Source: Ceratopteris richardii
Lineage: Eukaryota; Streptophyta; Polypodiopsida; Polypodiales; Pteridaceae
DNA: 64,000 nt
Direction of reading: 5' to 3'
Assembly (NCBI GenBank): GCA_020310875.1
Contig: CM035413.1
Location: forward strand, 180,115,364-180,179,363
Under the pieces are notes generated by a model. The model was not told the origin of the DNA. It ran no database searches and was given only the letters and a program-made list of their open reading frames with translations. The translations under genes and the position numbers were made by a program. Below are positions 21,596 through 34,988 of the stretch, piece by piece (the first letter of the stretch is position 1; each line of letters starts with the position of its first letter).

Positions 21596-23815
21596 TTACT
21601 GTTCTTCTATAACTCCGTCTAAATACATGTTTCTGGCTAATCTAAAGGTTCGGGCGATTTTCTTCTTTAAAGTTCCTAACAGCTGTTTGAGAGTATCCGG
21701 TTCTACTAGTTGTGCATCTACTCTTACATAACTTAAAGCTATAGCTTCGGTCAGCAAAATTTTTGCTTGCGTCTGCAGAAAGGCTTCTTGTAGGTAGAAA
21801 TCGTTCGATAGGGCCGCATCTCTGGAAACTTTCATTTCTACCACTTGTTTCTCCATCTTGCTTACTCCTTCTTTCTAATTGTCCAGCTGATTCTCCTTTC
21901 TTTCGATCTCTTGATTCTGAAATTGTATGGTTCTGGAATATGCATCCCTTTCTCTTCGGAGATCTGTTACTTTTTGTAATTGTGCTTCTAATGTCAGTTT
22001 TCGCCGTAGAATGTTGGTTACCTCGTCGAATTCTATCTTACATTTCTGGAGTTCTTCGGTTGTTTTCATCGCCAGATCGTACTGTTCTTGGCCTTTTTGT
22101 ACCACTTCGTCTAGTTGAACTCTGGTTTCTTCGAGCAGATTTCCTAATGCGATTCTTGCATCTTCTTTGTCCTGTAACTCTTGCTTCATTTTACTGATTT
22201 CGGCATTTGCATTCTGTAATGATTCTTCTTTCTTTGTGAGCTCAGCCACCGCCGCATCTCTCTGTCTGGTAACCATTTCCTGTTCGGCAATTCTGGCCTG
22301 TAATTCCTTCAGCTGTTCTTGTAGAGATTGGTTTTCGGCTTTGGCTACTAGTAATTCTTCCTGTAGGGGGCTAATGTCGGCCTCCAGTAGATCTACTTTA
22401 TGTTGGAATTCATTGAGAATATTCTTTGTTACTTGCTTCATTTGCGTAGGGAGTTGTGATAAATTGATGAGCATCTGTCCCATAGATGCTAACTCAGAAA
22501 ATACGGGAGTGGACGGGAGTGGAAGATGAGGACGAGGTTGTGATGAGGATGTGGTGAGGAGCTGCTGGGAGTTCGATGGAGAGTAGTTTGGGGATGAGGA
22601 AAAAGAAGCAGTGGGTTCTTCGGGACGAATGGGTGGAGCAGGGATAATTGGGTTGATTGGAGGCTTCGGTGGGGGAGTGGGAAGAACAGCGTTAGGTTCT
22701 GTTACCTGTTCCGTGGTTTGTTATGTGGTGTCGACGGTGTTGGCAGCTGTGGACTCGACTGCTTTCAGTAGCTCTTTGAAAACTTCTTTAATGATTTGTT
22801 CCTCATCTCCTTGCTGTTCCTGCTCAGATTGCTGCTCAGATGCTTCTTGGGACGAGCTTGTGTTCGAGTCGGTGTGATCCTCCTGTTCTTGTTGCCCTTC
22901 TGATGAAGATTGTGTTGATGATTCGTGCTGCATAGATGTTGTGGTGTCATGGAAGGTTTCTTCGTCCTTTTTTCTTCTCTTTGTCATCTTCTTTATTTCT
23001 GAACCTTGTGCTTCACTTTCAGATGAGCTGATTCTAATTCTTTTCCGGCGGAAGAGTTGATTGAGTTCCTCTTTGTCTTCTTCATCATCTTCCAATAATT
23101 GGGCCGATTCTTCATGGTGCAGGACCGGGCCTCTGGGTGGTGGTTGTGCTGCAAGAATGGCCGAAAAAAGGAAAGAAATAATGTGCGGCAATCTGGACCT
23201 TGGCATTTCTCCTTTGTTTACCTGTTTAATGATCGAAACACATTCTTTGTGAATGCGGTGGAAGAAGTAGATGCAAAATTTATAGGTTCTCGGGTAGCTA
23301 AGTCTATGGCGGAGTAGAAGGGTCGAGATATTCCATATGTGCGCTTTTGGAGATTGAGGATGGCTACTAAGAATTGTAGCGTGGATCTCTCAGGTTCAGG
23401 ACGGTAGAGGATGGCGTATTCGTTAGAGGAACTCCTAGGGAATAGTTGGTTCATGGTGGCTATTGGCAGATTCGGGCCACTTTCTCGACCTTGCTAAGGG
23501 AGTCTAAACGCCTCAGCAAAAGCTTGGAAGGTGATTACGGTTCGTGAAGGTAGGGATGTGATCGCCCAACTTTGTTCAGTGGCAGGTGTTTTAGCAATAG
23601 CGGCGATTATTTGGGCAAAGAACGGGTGGGATTCCACTGAATGCCACGGTAGTTCAACGAAATTGGCCAACCTAGTATGCGCAGAAACTCTCCTACATCG
23701 GCAGGGAGACCGTCACGGAAAGCGGCATAGTTTGCCAGAGCTTCCATGGCGCACACAAAAAACGCAAGCACAAGACACAAAGCACAGGGTTTACACAATC
23801 ACACAAATCACATAA
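21596..23815 (-). pseudogene. RLG-A ORF3, coiled-coil protein
   Basis: Extra sense ORF between integrase and the 3' LTR, function unknown. N-terminal region (about 23815-23218, two frames) has RDGLPADVGEFLRILGWP and RTYGISRPFYSAIDLATRE. Then comes an acidic, Ser/Gln-rich stretch with a basic KKMTKRRKK patch (22721-23206), a Pro-rich linker, and a long Leu/Glu/Gln heptad coiled coil (21596-22483). The last three segments share one frame, broken only by stops at 22721 and 21875; the N-terminal part has frameshifts. No signal peptide or membrane span is seen, so an envelope role is not supported. The layout resembles RLG-B ORF3. Confidence 0.65.
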
Positions 23816-24107
23816 ACACAATAGCGATTTTCGGCGAAACGGTGAAGGTTAAGTAGATGTGCTGCAGTGGAGAGCAGTCAAAATCACTAATCATCGTGCG
23901 ACGCTGAGAAATAACTTCATAACTTCATAACTTCAGTGTGCATCATGAGTAGCTGGAAAGGGCAGGGCGGCTGTTGACATAATTAGTTATCAAAACGAGG
24001 ATATTTACAGACTTATTTTATTAAGCACGCAAAAAATAAAAGAAAAGAAAAGAAGAGAAAAGGAAAGAAAAGAGAACGCCAAAAGATGCGGCCAACTACG
24101 AAACGTT
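23816..24107 (-). other. Spacer between RLG-A pol and ORF3
   Basis: Non-coding linker with a purine/pyrimidine-rich run at 24030-24080 and no ORF. It would hold any splice acceptor or internal promoter for ORF3; none was identified with confidence. Confidence 0.3.
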
Positions 24108-27100
24108 TCATTGCGGGTTAGATGTTTGTTGATACGGCTGCAGCTTCGAACCGTTGATGACTTTCGGAAGAGGAATTCCGGTCAAAGTAGTCAACCAAAA
24201 AGTTGCTGGGCCCACTTGTTCAAAAATCCGGTAGGGGCCCAACCATCGTAACTTGAATTTGTCAGCAGAGCGATTTGATTTTGCATTGTAAAATAGTACA
24301 AGTTGTCCCACCGTAAAAACTGGGGTCTTTAGATAGCGATCATGTGTTCGAGCTTGTCTTAGCTGTACTTCTTGCATAGTTAGAAAACTTTGCCATCGGT
24401 GCCTCCAGTTCTCTGAGTGTATCTAGTCGAAATGATAAAGAATCTTCTGGTATTAATTTCTGAGTGAGAGCCACACGTAAGCTTGGCACAATAATTTCCA
24501 TGGGTGCTATGGCTTTCAATCCATAAGCTAGTTTGAAGGGTGTTAGACCTGTTGCTACCTTATAGGTAGTTCGCTATGCCCACAGGACTGCAGGTAACAG
24601 TTGGTCCCATCTTTTCGGTGCTTCTAAATGAGTTTTCGAAGCATATTCAGCAGGGTCTTGTTTGTACTCTCAGCCAAACCATTTGCACGAGGATAATATG
24701 GTGAATTGAATTTATGCGTGATCTGAAAAGAGTGTGTGAGTACTTTCATTAGATTGTTAACAAAATGAGTGCCCTGATCTGTAACAAGCTCCAGAGGTAA
24801 TCCAAAGCGCGGAAAGATATCTTTCATTAGGCAATTTGCCACCGAAACAACTGTGGCAGATTTTAAAGCCCATGCTTCTGCCCATCTGGTTGCATAGTCT
24901 GTACAGGTTAGAATATAACGATTATTGCTGAGTATTGTTGGCGGTGTAATAGGTCCGATAAAGTCTAGACCCCACTTCTGAAAAGGCTCTAATGGCAAGA
25001 CAGGTTGTAGAGGGAAAAGATGACGTTGCAGGGGCTGTCCAGATCTCTGACAACTATCACATTGTTTGACAAACTGTGATACATCCTTGTATATAGTAGG
25101 CCACCAAAGTCCGCTTTGCAGAATTTTTCGGTGCGTTAAATCTGTTGCAAAATGGCCACCAGAAGGAATTGAGTGAGCCAAAGTAATGACTGAGTTAACT
25201 TCATGTGGTGGAATACAACGAAGTAAAACTCTACTGTGATCCATATAGTATAATTCCCCAACAATCAACCGAAATCGGCGGCTGAAAACTGCAATTTTCC
25301 TGCGTATTGCAGTAGAAGTCTGAGAAGGGAGGCATCCATCAGCAAGAAAGGTCAATATCTGATCGTAGTATGTAGATGGCATAGGTGGGTCTGCAATTTC
25401 ATCATTAGTTGGTTCAGAAACATAAATTGCTGGTGTTGTGTCATCTACACCGACCGGAGCTTCACCGGAATCTAAGCGAGAAAGGAAATCTGCTAAGGCA
25501 TGTGAACTGCCAGACCGATGAATAACTTCGTAATCAAATTCTTGTAAAAGCAGAACCCATCGTGCTAATCGGCCACCTAAGTGCTGTTGCCGAACCAGAT
25601 AGACAAGTGCAGCATGATCTACATGAAAAGTAAATTTGCGGCCAAGTAAATAATGCTTGAACTTCTTGACAGAGTATACTAAACCCAGACATTCTCTTTC
25701 AGTTACAGAGTAATTCTTTTCCGCAGGGGCAAGCCTTCGACTTGCATAGTATACTGGTTTGAACCACTTATTCGTTTGTTGCATTAATACGCTTCCAATT
25801 GCTATATCTGAGGCATCAACAAATACATGAAAGGGGTGATCCCAGTCGGGAGGCTGTAAGATGGGAACTTGTGTTAATAAACACTTTAAACGATCAAATG
25901 CTATTTGACATTCCTAAGTCCACTCAAATTGTCGAGGAGTCTTGGTGATTAATCTGTTCAGTGGTATTGCCAAATGAGCAAGCCACCGTAAGTGCCGACC
26001 ATGCCATCTTACTTGGTCCATGAAGCGCATCACTTCCTTAGGTGCAGTGGGCACAGGTGCTTCTAACACAGCTGTAATTTTATCTGGATCCACCTGTATA
26101 CCTTGTGCAGATATGATGTGGCCAAGTAGCCTTCCACATGAAACCGCAAACACAGATTTTTTTGGGTTCAAACAGAGTCTGTATTCTCTGCATTTTTCAA
26201 AGCAACACCTTAAATGGAACAAGTGTGCTACTATCTTGCCAAATACCGAAAAATCATCAAGATAAACTTGCATAAACGAGGTAAGGTAAGGGGAGAATAT
26301 TTCCTGCATACACCTTTGAAAAGTACTTGGGGCATTTCTTAATCCAAACCACATTACGGTACAAGCAAAAACACCCCAATTGGTGATGAAAGCGGTCTTT
26401 GGTATATCCTGTTCAGCCATTCTAACTTGATTATACCCACTGTATCCATATAGGAATGAATACATTTCATGTCTTGCTACTCTATCAAGCATTGTGTCAA
26501 GAAAAGGTAGCAGAAATAGATCAGGCACCGTAGCTGCATTCAGTTTCCGGTAATCTACACATATTCGTAGCTGCTTATTCTTTTTAGGCACAATAACAAT
26601 TGGTGAGATCCATTCAGCATGCTCTACTGGTACAATGAATCCGACTTTGAGTAGCCTATCAAGTTTTGCCTTTACCTGTGATGCATAGTTCGGATTCATC
26701 CGGTAGATGGATTGTTTGATTGGTTTTGTTTCCGGCTTCAGCATGACCCTGTGTTGATAAATGCGCGGGTCCAAACCCTTCATGTCTTTGTAATCCCATG
26801 CAAAGATGTCGAAGAACTCTCGGAGTAGCTGGATTAGGTCTGCTTGAAATGTTTCCGGTAAGTTTTCTTTTATCTTGACAGGATGCGAATGGTCTTCATC
26901 TCCTAAATTATAAGTGATCAACTGATCCTCTGGAACATAAAATTGTCGGGGCTTCTCTGTATCGTCAGCTGGCTTAAAAAGTTGTTGCAGTTGAGCGTCA
27001 TCTATAGCAGCAGTATCTTCCTTCTTATCTTCTTCTGTTACAGGCATCACCGTACAAACTGCGGGATTCCAATTATCTACAACAGATTGTAGATCAACAG

Positions 27101-28655
27101 TTCCTAGGGAGATTAAGTCAATGTTGTTCTTTAAAAACTCTTCTTCTTCATCATCTGACAACCCATCTAACATATGAACTGGTTCTGCAAAATACGGTCT
27201 AGCATGCAATTCGCAAGGCTGTATAGCATCTAGTTTTACAATATATTTACCATTATTGTCTTTGAAAGTGAGTTCCTGTGCAGACCAATCTTGTATGACC
27301 TTAGCTTGCTTCAGCCAAGGACGGCCAAAAAGAAGATTATAATCAAGGGTGGATTCCGGTAATTCTAGGACGACAAAGGTCATCTTAAATGTGGTACCCT
27401 GCAAAGTTATTGGTACATTTCGTACAAGTCCTATTGGATGGACTCTTGACTGGTCAGCCATTCTGACAAAGAACTGAATTGGTTCGATTTCAGTCCATCC
27501 TAACTTCTTATACAGTGCAGCAGTAGCAATGTTGACACCAGATCCTCCATCAATTAGTACTTGTGTAATTTTATGATTTTTATACCATACCGTAATTAAA
27601 GGAACTGAATGATCGACCGTAGAATCAGGTTCCGGTTGCACTATCGCCGTTGCTGGAATGCAAGAAGATACAGGACTGGACTGTTGTTGGAATTGTTGTC
27701 GAACTCCTGGTACTAGTGCAAGTAATTGGCCAAGAGGAAGAGTAATGGACGCTTTAGATAAAATCTCCCAGGCCTTATGTGATTGAATTGTGCTTTCCAC
27801 GGATTCTGAAGATGATGCGCCGGCTGAAGAGGATGTATCTACTGAAGATGATGTGCCTGCTACTGAATTAGAATCTTGTTTTTGTGTTCTTTCCTTGGTT
27901 AACGGAGCTTGGGTCATCGGAATAAGATCTGGAAACACTGGAGGTTCGGCGGTGGTCCATTGACTGGCCTTATCATACATCCTTTGTTGTTCACGTATGC
28001 CTGGTTCAAATACTTCTGCCGCTGGTTGCAGTTGCTTACCGGATCGGGTCTGAATTACTGCAGCTTGTGTTTCTACGGGTGTGATTTGTACCATATTAGT
28101 CATTGGGTTTTGTCGTTCTTTCTTCCTCTGATCATACTCAGTTGAATCCTTACAAAATCTTCTAATGTGACCAAATTCACCACAAAAATGGCAGCGCGGT
28201 GGTGGCAAATTGGGATTTTCCTGTGTTGGTCTGGCCTGCCAGCGATTTGCATTGTAGTTATTATTTCTCTGTCCTCTGTAATTTCGATAGCCTTGTTGCT
28301 GGTTGTTTCTCATTTGCGGAGGTACATTATGATTGGCTGGCTGTCTTGGTTCCTGTATAATAGCATTGACAATTGCGGTTCCCTGCACTTTGGCGTTGTA
28401 TGCACAATTTTTGGTAGTATGTTCGGTCGTGTTGCAGATAGCGCAAAACAACTGATTAAGTGCACAAGTGGCACTAGTGTGCCTTGAATTCTTGCATGTG
28501 GTGCAGAACATTTGTCTGGTTGGGTCTTCTGCAACATTTTTATTTGCCTTTAACCATTCCAAGTCTTCTGTAAATCCTCCAACTTTGTTTTCCAGCTGCA
28601 AAGCCATTGCAATCACTGCATCTAACATCATAGCTCCTACACAACGTATGATCAT
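24108..28655 (-). pseudogene. RLG-A gag C-terminus and pol
   Basis: Minus-strand Gypsy polyprotein. From 28655: gag zinc knuckles (CAICNTTEHTTKNC; CHFCGEFGHIRRFC); aspartic protease with LIDGGSGVNIAT; RT with YRKLNAATVPD, WFGLRNAPSTFQ and intact catalytic YLDDF; then RNase H (FVDASDIAIG, TERECLGL, HVDHAALVYL); integrase zinc finger (HSIPSGGH, CDSCQ), DDE core (WGLDFIGP, VTDQGTHF, GLAESTNK) and C-terminal domain 24108-24377 (RWLGPYRIFEQVGP). Breaks: TAG at 25914-25916 replacing a Glu of the FEWTEEC-type motif, a frameshift near 24624, and another near 24378. All active-site residues I could check are still present. Confidence 0.9.
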
Positions 28656-28667
28656 AACCTGTTTAAG

Positions 28668-29621
28668 TTACAGGGTCAATCCATTGATAAACCATTGAGT
28701 GATAACGTCATCCGGTAGGTTGGCATGTGTTGGTGGTAATTGCCTCAAATGGGTTCTGAATAGAGTGGCATATTCCTGCACTGTTTGATTTATCTTTTGT
28801 CTATTGTTTTGCAGGTAAGAAAAAATTTCGGCTGGATTCTTCTTTAGCCTGAATCTTTGAAAAAATGCATCCCTTACTGCTTCATAGGTGCCGAAATGGT
28901 TAATATCATATTCTGTAAGCCATCTGGCTGCTTCATTAACCAATGTAGATTGGAAGACAATAGCCTTATACGCCGGATCGGGTGGATGGTTGAGCACTGC
29001 ATAACTTATCTCAAATGTGCGTACATGAGCATCTGGGTCATCTCTTGGAAATCCACCGAATTTAGTGTACGTTACTCCGGTTGGGGTCGGCCTTGGTGGG
29101 CATAGTTGTTGTTGCTGTTGTTGTTGTTGCCCGTTCATGGCGCTGATGGTTGTGTTGTGACTATCTTCTGTACCCCGAGGCTGAATATCTGAATCGTCGG
29201 AATCTGTATCGTCAGCCTGTGCACTTTCCGAGTCGATAATCTTGTTCAGTATGTTTCGAATCTTGGTTTCGAACAAGCTACCTTCCTTGATGTCAAATGT
29301 AGGAAAGCTTACTCCCAATAGCGGCGACTGGACTGATGATTCACCAAAAAATGGTAAACCGCAGCCGGAAAACTGCGAACTTTCAGCAACTAGTACCGAA
29401 ATATCATTGGAATGTGTCGATTTTTCACCAATACAGGGCGCTTTTTCTCCCTTGCTGATTTCTTTGACTAAGACGTTTCTATTCGTAAACAAGTTCGAAT
29501 CTTTACTCAATGATGTTAAATTAACTTCATACTGTGTCCTGTTAGATTCTGGAGTTACTATATCTTCGACAGATTGTGACGAAATCGCACCGGAATCTGC
29601 CAGAGATTTAGTTCGTTCCAC
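28668..29621 (-). pseudogene. RLG-A gag N-terminal part
   Basis: Minus-strand gag with the retrotransposon gag fold: GGFPRDDPDAHVRTFEI, then ARWLTEYD, FFQRFRLKK, TVQEYATLFRTHLRQL and DDVITQWFINGL. It is preceded by a low-complexity leader and a polyglutamine run. It ends at a TAA (28668-28670), after which the same frame continues into 28655. The related relic RLG-C has no stop at the matching codon, so this stop looks like a point mutation. The annotated left end uses a GTG codon; the true start is unclear. Confidence 0.8.
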
Positions 29622-29873
29622 CGGAATGTGACCGGAATTCTTACTAACGTTCTTTACTTTCTTGACAACTGGGTTAGACCTAGCTGCGTTTTACCTCCTG
29701 GAGGCGTTCTTAGCAAATTAGGTACCCCAGGCTGGCGGTTCTTTGGATACGTTTCACCGGATTGAGTAACCGGCATGTATCATCTTTTGGTACTAAGCGC
29801 GTACTATTACTGTCGATTTACAATTTACAGTCACGTTTCCATAACTGATTTACAACAATCTGATATGTTGCCA

Positions 29874-29894
29874 CCTTCCAACAGACGGCGCCAG
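29874..29894 (-). other. RLG-A primer binding site
   Basis: Minus strand TGGCGCCGTCTGTTGGAAGG directly follows the 5' LTR end. TGGCGCC-type PBSs are common in plant Ty3/Gypsy elements, fixing the element as minus strand. Confidence 0.75.
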
Positions 29895-30872
29895 TGTTAA
29901 ACGCTGTGTTCTAACTATCAGAAGCGCGTTTAAACGAGAATTGGGTTCTTGGGAGTGGAAGGGGTCTGCAAAGACAGAGGTCCTATGCTTGTTTTCCAAA
30001 ATTACGTCACAACACACAATATACCAACATTCAAGATGTCATCAAGAATTGGTATCCCATTCTCATTCTTTACGGTTCGTTATTTTAACTCTATCAAAGT
30101 CTACCGAACACATTGTACCAGACTATCAGTATTCTAATACCGAATTACCTCAAAACCCTTTTTTCCGAATACACACGATTGTAACATTTAACAGTAGTTC
30201 AACCTTCACCAAACATCGCTCACAATCAGACAAACCGAAAACACAGAAGGACTCAACAGTTTCAAACATACAGTGCTGAAGACTAACACACACTGGAGAT
30301 AACCATTACTGTAGCCAAATCTCACCGTATAAGTATAGATCTCAATACTGAGAACAACACAATCCTGCACAACATTTTTAGGAACACTACCACAGTTACA
30401 TAGACTTCATCAGCAATTGGCAGATCAATCAAGAAGAAGGACACCACGATATACGTACTTAACAGAACAATCGTCACAAAGATCCGCAGAACAACTCTCT
30501 CAGACAACAGTCCGACGATCTACTGGATGTAAATAAAACTCACAGCCGCAACAGAGATCGATAGACAACGAACACGGATACATACAGTATACTCGGAATA
30601 CTCAGGAATTAGACAAGCAACGCTACAGCAACTCGAACAAGTGTCGATAATACCACACAGAAATGAACACAATACTCCAAATTAGCCAACTCGACACACA
30701 GTAACGACCACGACAATCACCCAGATAGACAGTCTGGTGATTCCACGAATCGTCACTGAGCATCTCTTTTCATTGCTTTATATAAAAGATTACAACTGTC
30801 AGTGCAACAACTTTTCACGCGTGCGAACAAAAGATTCAGTTTTACAACTTCCAATCCGGCGGCCGACTAACA
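29895..30872 (-). repeat. RLG-A 5' LTR
   Basis: 978 bp partner of 20576-21552 with the same TGTTA..TAACA ends and the TATA-like TTTATATAAAG at 30777-30787. By eye the two LTRs differ at a few percent of positions, so the insertion is not recent. Confidence 0.9.
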
Positions 30873-31389
30873 ATTCATAGCTTCAAGCAGACCCCTCAGG
30901 AAACATTTAAACTTGCAGGACGTAGGTTTAGACAATATGTGGAGAGATGTCCAATGCAAGAGTTACCCTCACAGACCAAGCAAGTGTCATTGTTTTTAGA
31001 CGGCCTCTTGAGCTCTAAACTACGCTCGTATGTATATTTGAAGGAACCTAGAACGCTAGAGCAATGTGTAAGAATTTGTATAGACATTGAAGACAACTTA
31101 GGAGACGAGTTGGAACTCTCAAAGGTCTATAAGAACTGAGATTGTTCATCTCTAACATCTTCAAAACTGTCTAGTTCGATAGAAGACCTAGCAGAAAAAG
31201 TAGCCCAAAAACTAAGAGTTTCTAGTAAACAGATGCCTAGGTTAACAACAAACAAGCGTTGTTACACCCGTGGTGGTGATCATATGGCAAATGTGTGTCC
31301 CAATGCAACGCAAACACAAGCCAACCCTAGTGGCCAATACTGTGCGATTGAGAGACGATACACGAATCATACGGCTCAAGATTGCCCAT
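30873..31389 (+). pseudogene. RLG-B gag, part 2
   Basis: Gag middle section: FKQTPQETFKLAGRRFRQYV then SLFLDGLLSSKLRSYVYLKEP, typical of Gypsy gag, and two degenerate zinc-knuckle-like stretches (31250-31389). It starts at the RLG-A insertion point and ends at the hAT insertion point. One stop lies at 31137-31139. Confidence 0.7.
31382..31389 (+). repeat. hAT target site duplication, left
   Basis: TTGCCCAT immediately before the transposon end CAAGGT; an identical copy is at 35115-35122. Eight-base duplications are characteristic of hAT elements. Confidence 0.9.
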
Positions 31390-34300
31390 CAAGGTAGATT
31401 CGGTACGCGTACCGTATTTTTTCGGTACGCTTTCAGGTACGTACGGTTCGGTTCGAACCGTTTCCATTCGGTTCGTGGGAAAATAAGAGCCCTAACTTCC
31501 AAGTTCCAACAAGTTCAGCGTCGACTCTCGAGCGATAGTTCCAACGAGTTCAGCGTCGAGTTCAGCCCTTGAGAGAAGTGACTCGTGAGCCTTGTTCACA
31601 ACCTGCCCAGACTACAGCCCCTTCAGCCTGTCACCTGTGAGTCAGCCCGCTTCAGCCTTCACCCCGGTCTCCGTCTCAGCCTGCTGTAGTCGGAATCAGC
31701 CCGTGGTCGATCATACTTCATAGAGCCCGTGAGTCTTGACTCTTGAGAGAATCGAGATGGTAGTCCTACAGTCTACTACATAGAGCCTTTGAACTCCGAA
31801 GTTCGTGACAATTCTCAGAATCACTTCACCTCAAGAGTCAAGTGCTCAAGAGTCAAGACTCAAATCCATTATCCATATCTTGCCTCAATATTGAATATGC
31901 CTCGAAGCATGAATGCCATGTGGGATGCCCATACTATTAACCACTCATTGGCTAATGCTAAAAGTACTTCGGGCTCTAGCACTCGTAAGTGGACGTGCAA
32001 ATATTGCACAAAGTCCTTCTCTACCACGACTACAAGACTTTTACGTCACGTGTCCGGTTTAGGAGGAATGGGCATTTCTGCTTGTGATAAAGTTCCTCCA
32101 GAGGTTGCTCAAATCGTAATACGTGAGCATTCCTTGGCACAAGAGGCTCGTGTTGCACGTCGTCGTGATTTGGCTGCGGCCGATATCGAGATGATGGAGG
32201 ACATGGTTCCTTCTTCAGAGACTAGTGCTACTCGAAGTCGGACTTCATCACAAAGAGTTGCCAGTATGGAGGAGGGTGACTCCACCCTGACCCCTCCTAC
32301 ACAACGTCCTAGGCAAGGTGTTAGTGCCTCATTTATATCCTCGGCCTTACAAAAGCAGAGACAAAAGGCTGCAGAGATACAAATTGGGAGGTGTATTATT
32401 GAATGCAATCTCGCATTCAATGTGGTACGTACCGAGGCATGGAGACGCATGGTGAAAGCCATTGCTCAGGTCGGTCCATGCGATGATTGGTATGGACTTG
32501 ACTACAAGCGATTGCGTACTACCATGTTGGATGAGGAAAGGGATCGCATTGAGGTACAATTAGAACCTATTAAAACAAGCTGGGTGATGTATGGATGTTC
32601 CATCATTTCTGATGGATGGAGTGACACACGTCGACGCCATATTATAAACATCCTAGTGTCATCTTGCCTAGGTACCTATTTCCTTCGTGCAGTGGATGCT
32701 AGTAGAGCAGGGGTTCGCATTACGGGTGAGTTTATCTTTCAACATATCAAATCCGCCATTCTTGAAGTTGGAGCTGAAAATGTGGTACAAGTTATCACAG
32801 ATAATGCATCGAACTGTAAAAGAATGGGAGAAATGATTGAAGATGAGTTCCCGAAAATAGTTTGGACACCTTGTGCTGCACACTGTGTAGATCTTCTATT
32901 AGAGGATATCGCAAAGCTGCCTTGGATAGAGCCCATTGTGAATGATGCCAAACACATTGTGAGTTTTATACGCAAAAACCATTTGGCATTATCCATATTC
33001 CGCTCTCATAGCACCATAGAGATGATTCGGCCTGCAGATACTAGATTCGGTTACATATATGTGGTGTTATGTAGGCTTCAACAAGTCTTAGGTGCATTGC
33101 GTGTAACTGTCATAGATCGAAGATGGACAAACCTACCACACTCTAAGACAGAGCTTGCACGTTATGTGCAAAGGAAAGTATTGGATGAGAGCTTTTGGAA
33201 GGACATAGATTCTCTTGTGCCTGCTTTGAAGCCCATTTATATCTTGCTCCGTATAGTGGACAAAGAGGGTTCTACACTCGGACTTGTCTACCATTTCTTT
33301 ATGCAGATGAGACAGGCTATCATGCGAGGAAGGGAACTTTCACAGGAGAGGTATGTATGTTTGGAATTTATGTATGTTTCTTTCACTTAATATATTTATA
33401 TAAAAATTCAGATTTGACATTGATTTTACTTTGTAGGAAATCTGATATTTTACGACTAGTGGACTATCGTTGGTCTTTTCTATCTAGACCCATACATGGA
33501 TTTTCGGCACTCTTGTATCCATATTTCAAGAGTCCAACTTTATGGGCGGAAGGCCAACTACGACAGATGAAGGATGAGTACATGCAACGCATCATGTCCC
33601 CTGATGATCAGCTTCTCTTTGATAGAGATTTCACAGGCTATATGGGGAATGTGGGCATTGCATATGCACGTACTACATCTATGCGCAAGGAGGTGACTGC
33701 TGAGCCGTTGGAGTGGTGGCTACACTATGGCTATGGTCACCCTTCAATGGCTCCACATGCTCTACGAGTCTTATCACAGGTATTTTTTTGTTATAGATAA
33801 TTGAACATTGATTCATATTATCATAATAGTTTCAATACTTATTGATTTTAATAGTTTCAATTGTGTAGGATGCTTCCTCTAGTGCATGTGAACGCAATTG
33901 GAGCGCCTATTCTCTCATTCATACAAAGTTGAGGAATAGGTTGACTGTACAACAATTAGAGAGGTTGGTCTTTTGTAAGGCCAACTTGAGATTGGTGCAT
34001 GATCTCAAAACCAAAACTGATAGACCAAAACAGGTATTCTTTTATATATTTATTTTTGTCCTTCATTCTTTTAAGTTTCTATTTTATCAAATTTCTATTT
34101 TATCATTTATGTAATGTATAGGTATCTCCTACCATCTTTGAGAGTTCTATGGAGACAGAGGACGAGATTGCAGTTGTTCGAGACGAGCAGGAGGATATCT
34201 ATCGCATGTTACACCTAGAGCTTGAGAGTATTGATCGCAGAGTGACACGTGCACGTGCTCGTCGATTGGGTATTGAGCCTCAGATGGACATTGCATCCAC

Positions 34301-34952
34301 GAGTGTTGCTTCAGCACCGGTGTATAGCAGGAGGCGCAAAATGCGCCCTCGACGACGAGGAGATCCACTTCCTGAGGCGGATGATATCGGCATAGCACCA
34401 CATAGCATTGATTTCACTCCGATTGCCGAGCCAGAGTACGATGAGGATGGGAATGTCATTGTCATTGGAGACATTCCATCAGAGTCATCATCATTGTCTT
34501 CTTCGGAGGGGATGGATGATGAGGAGCTTGATGATTGATCATTGATCCTATTATCTAGAGTTCATACTTTATAGATTAGTCATTATGTGCAGTGGACTCA
34601 GGCATCATAGATGTCCTTTCTTCATTATGTTTTTGACATTCGTATGAGGATTCATGGTTGACTTGAGACATTTCATGCTTCATGTTACATGTATTATTCA
34701 TATACATTTTGGTTCATAGTTATTAGTTAATACATGTTATGTGGATGCTATGCTCATTGCTTTGTTTCTTGAGGTTGTGATTATTGTTATAACTTTAATT
34801 TTTGGAAGTGATATTTGAAGTGGATGGTGATATTATTCATAACGTTTAGCGGATGGTGATGTTAAATTGTTGATGGTTATGGTGTATGGTGTAGAAATTA
34901 GAGTTTAGAAATCTAGTTGTGTTTGAACTTTATATTATCTTGAAATATATAC

Positions 34953-34988
<36 letters not shown>

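Larger units (their letters stand above)
20576..30872 (-). mobile_element. Ty3/Gypsy element RLG-A, nested, two LTRs
   Basis: Complete 10.3 kb element in minus orientation. Order in coding direction: 5' LTR (29895-30872), PBS TGGCGCCGTCTG, gag, protease, RT, RNase H, integrase, ORF3, 3' LTR (20576-21552). Flanks share AATTC/ATTC, consistent with a 4-5 bp target duplication. The TGGCGCC PBS and the extra ORF downstream of pol suggest the Athila/Tat side of Gypsy; this lineage call is an inference. Several stops and frameshifts make it non-autonomous now. It sits in the gag gene of RLG-B. Confidence 0.9.

Noticed and set aside
22167-22877. Ser/Cys-rich plus-strand frames inside RLG-A
   Set aside because: Antisense shadows of the coiled-coil and Ser/Gln-rich ORF3.
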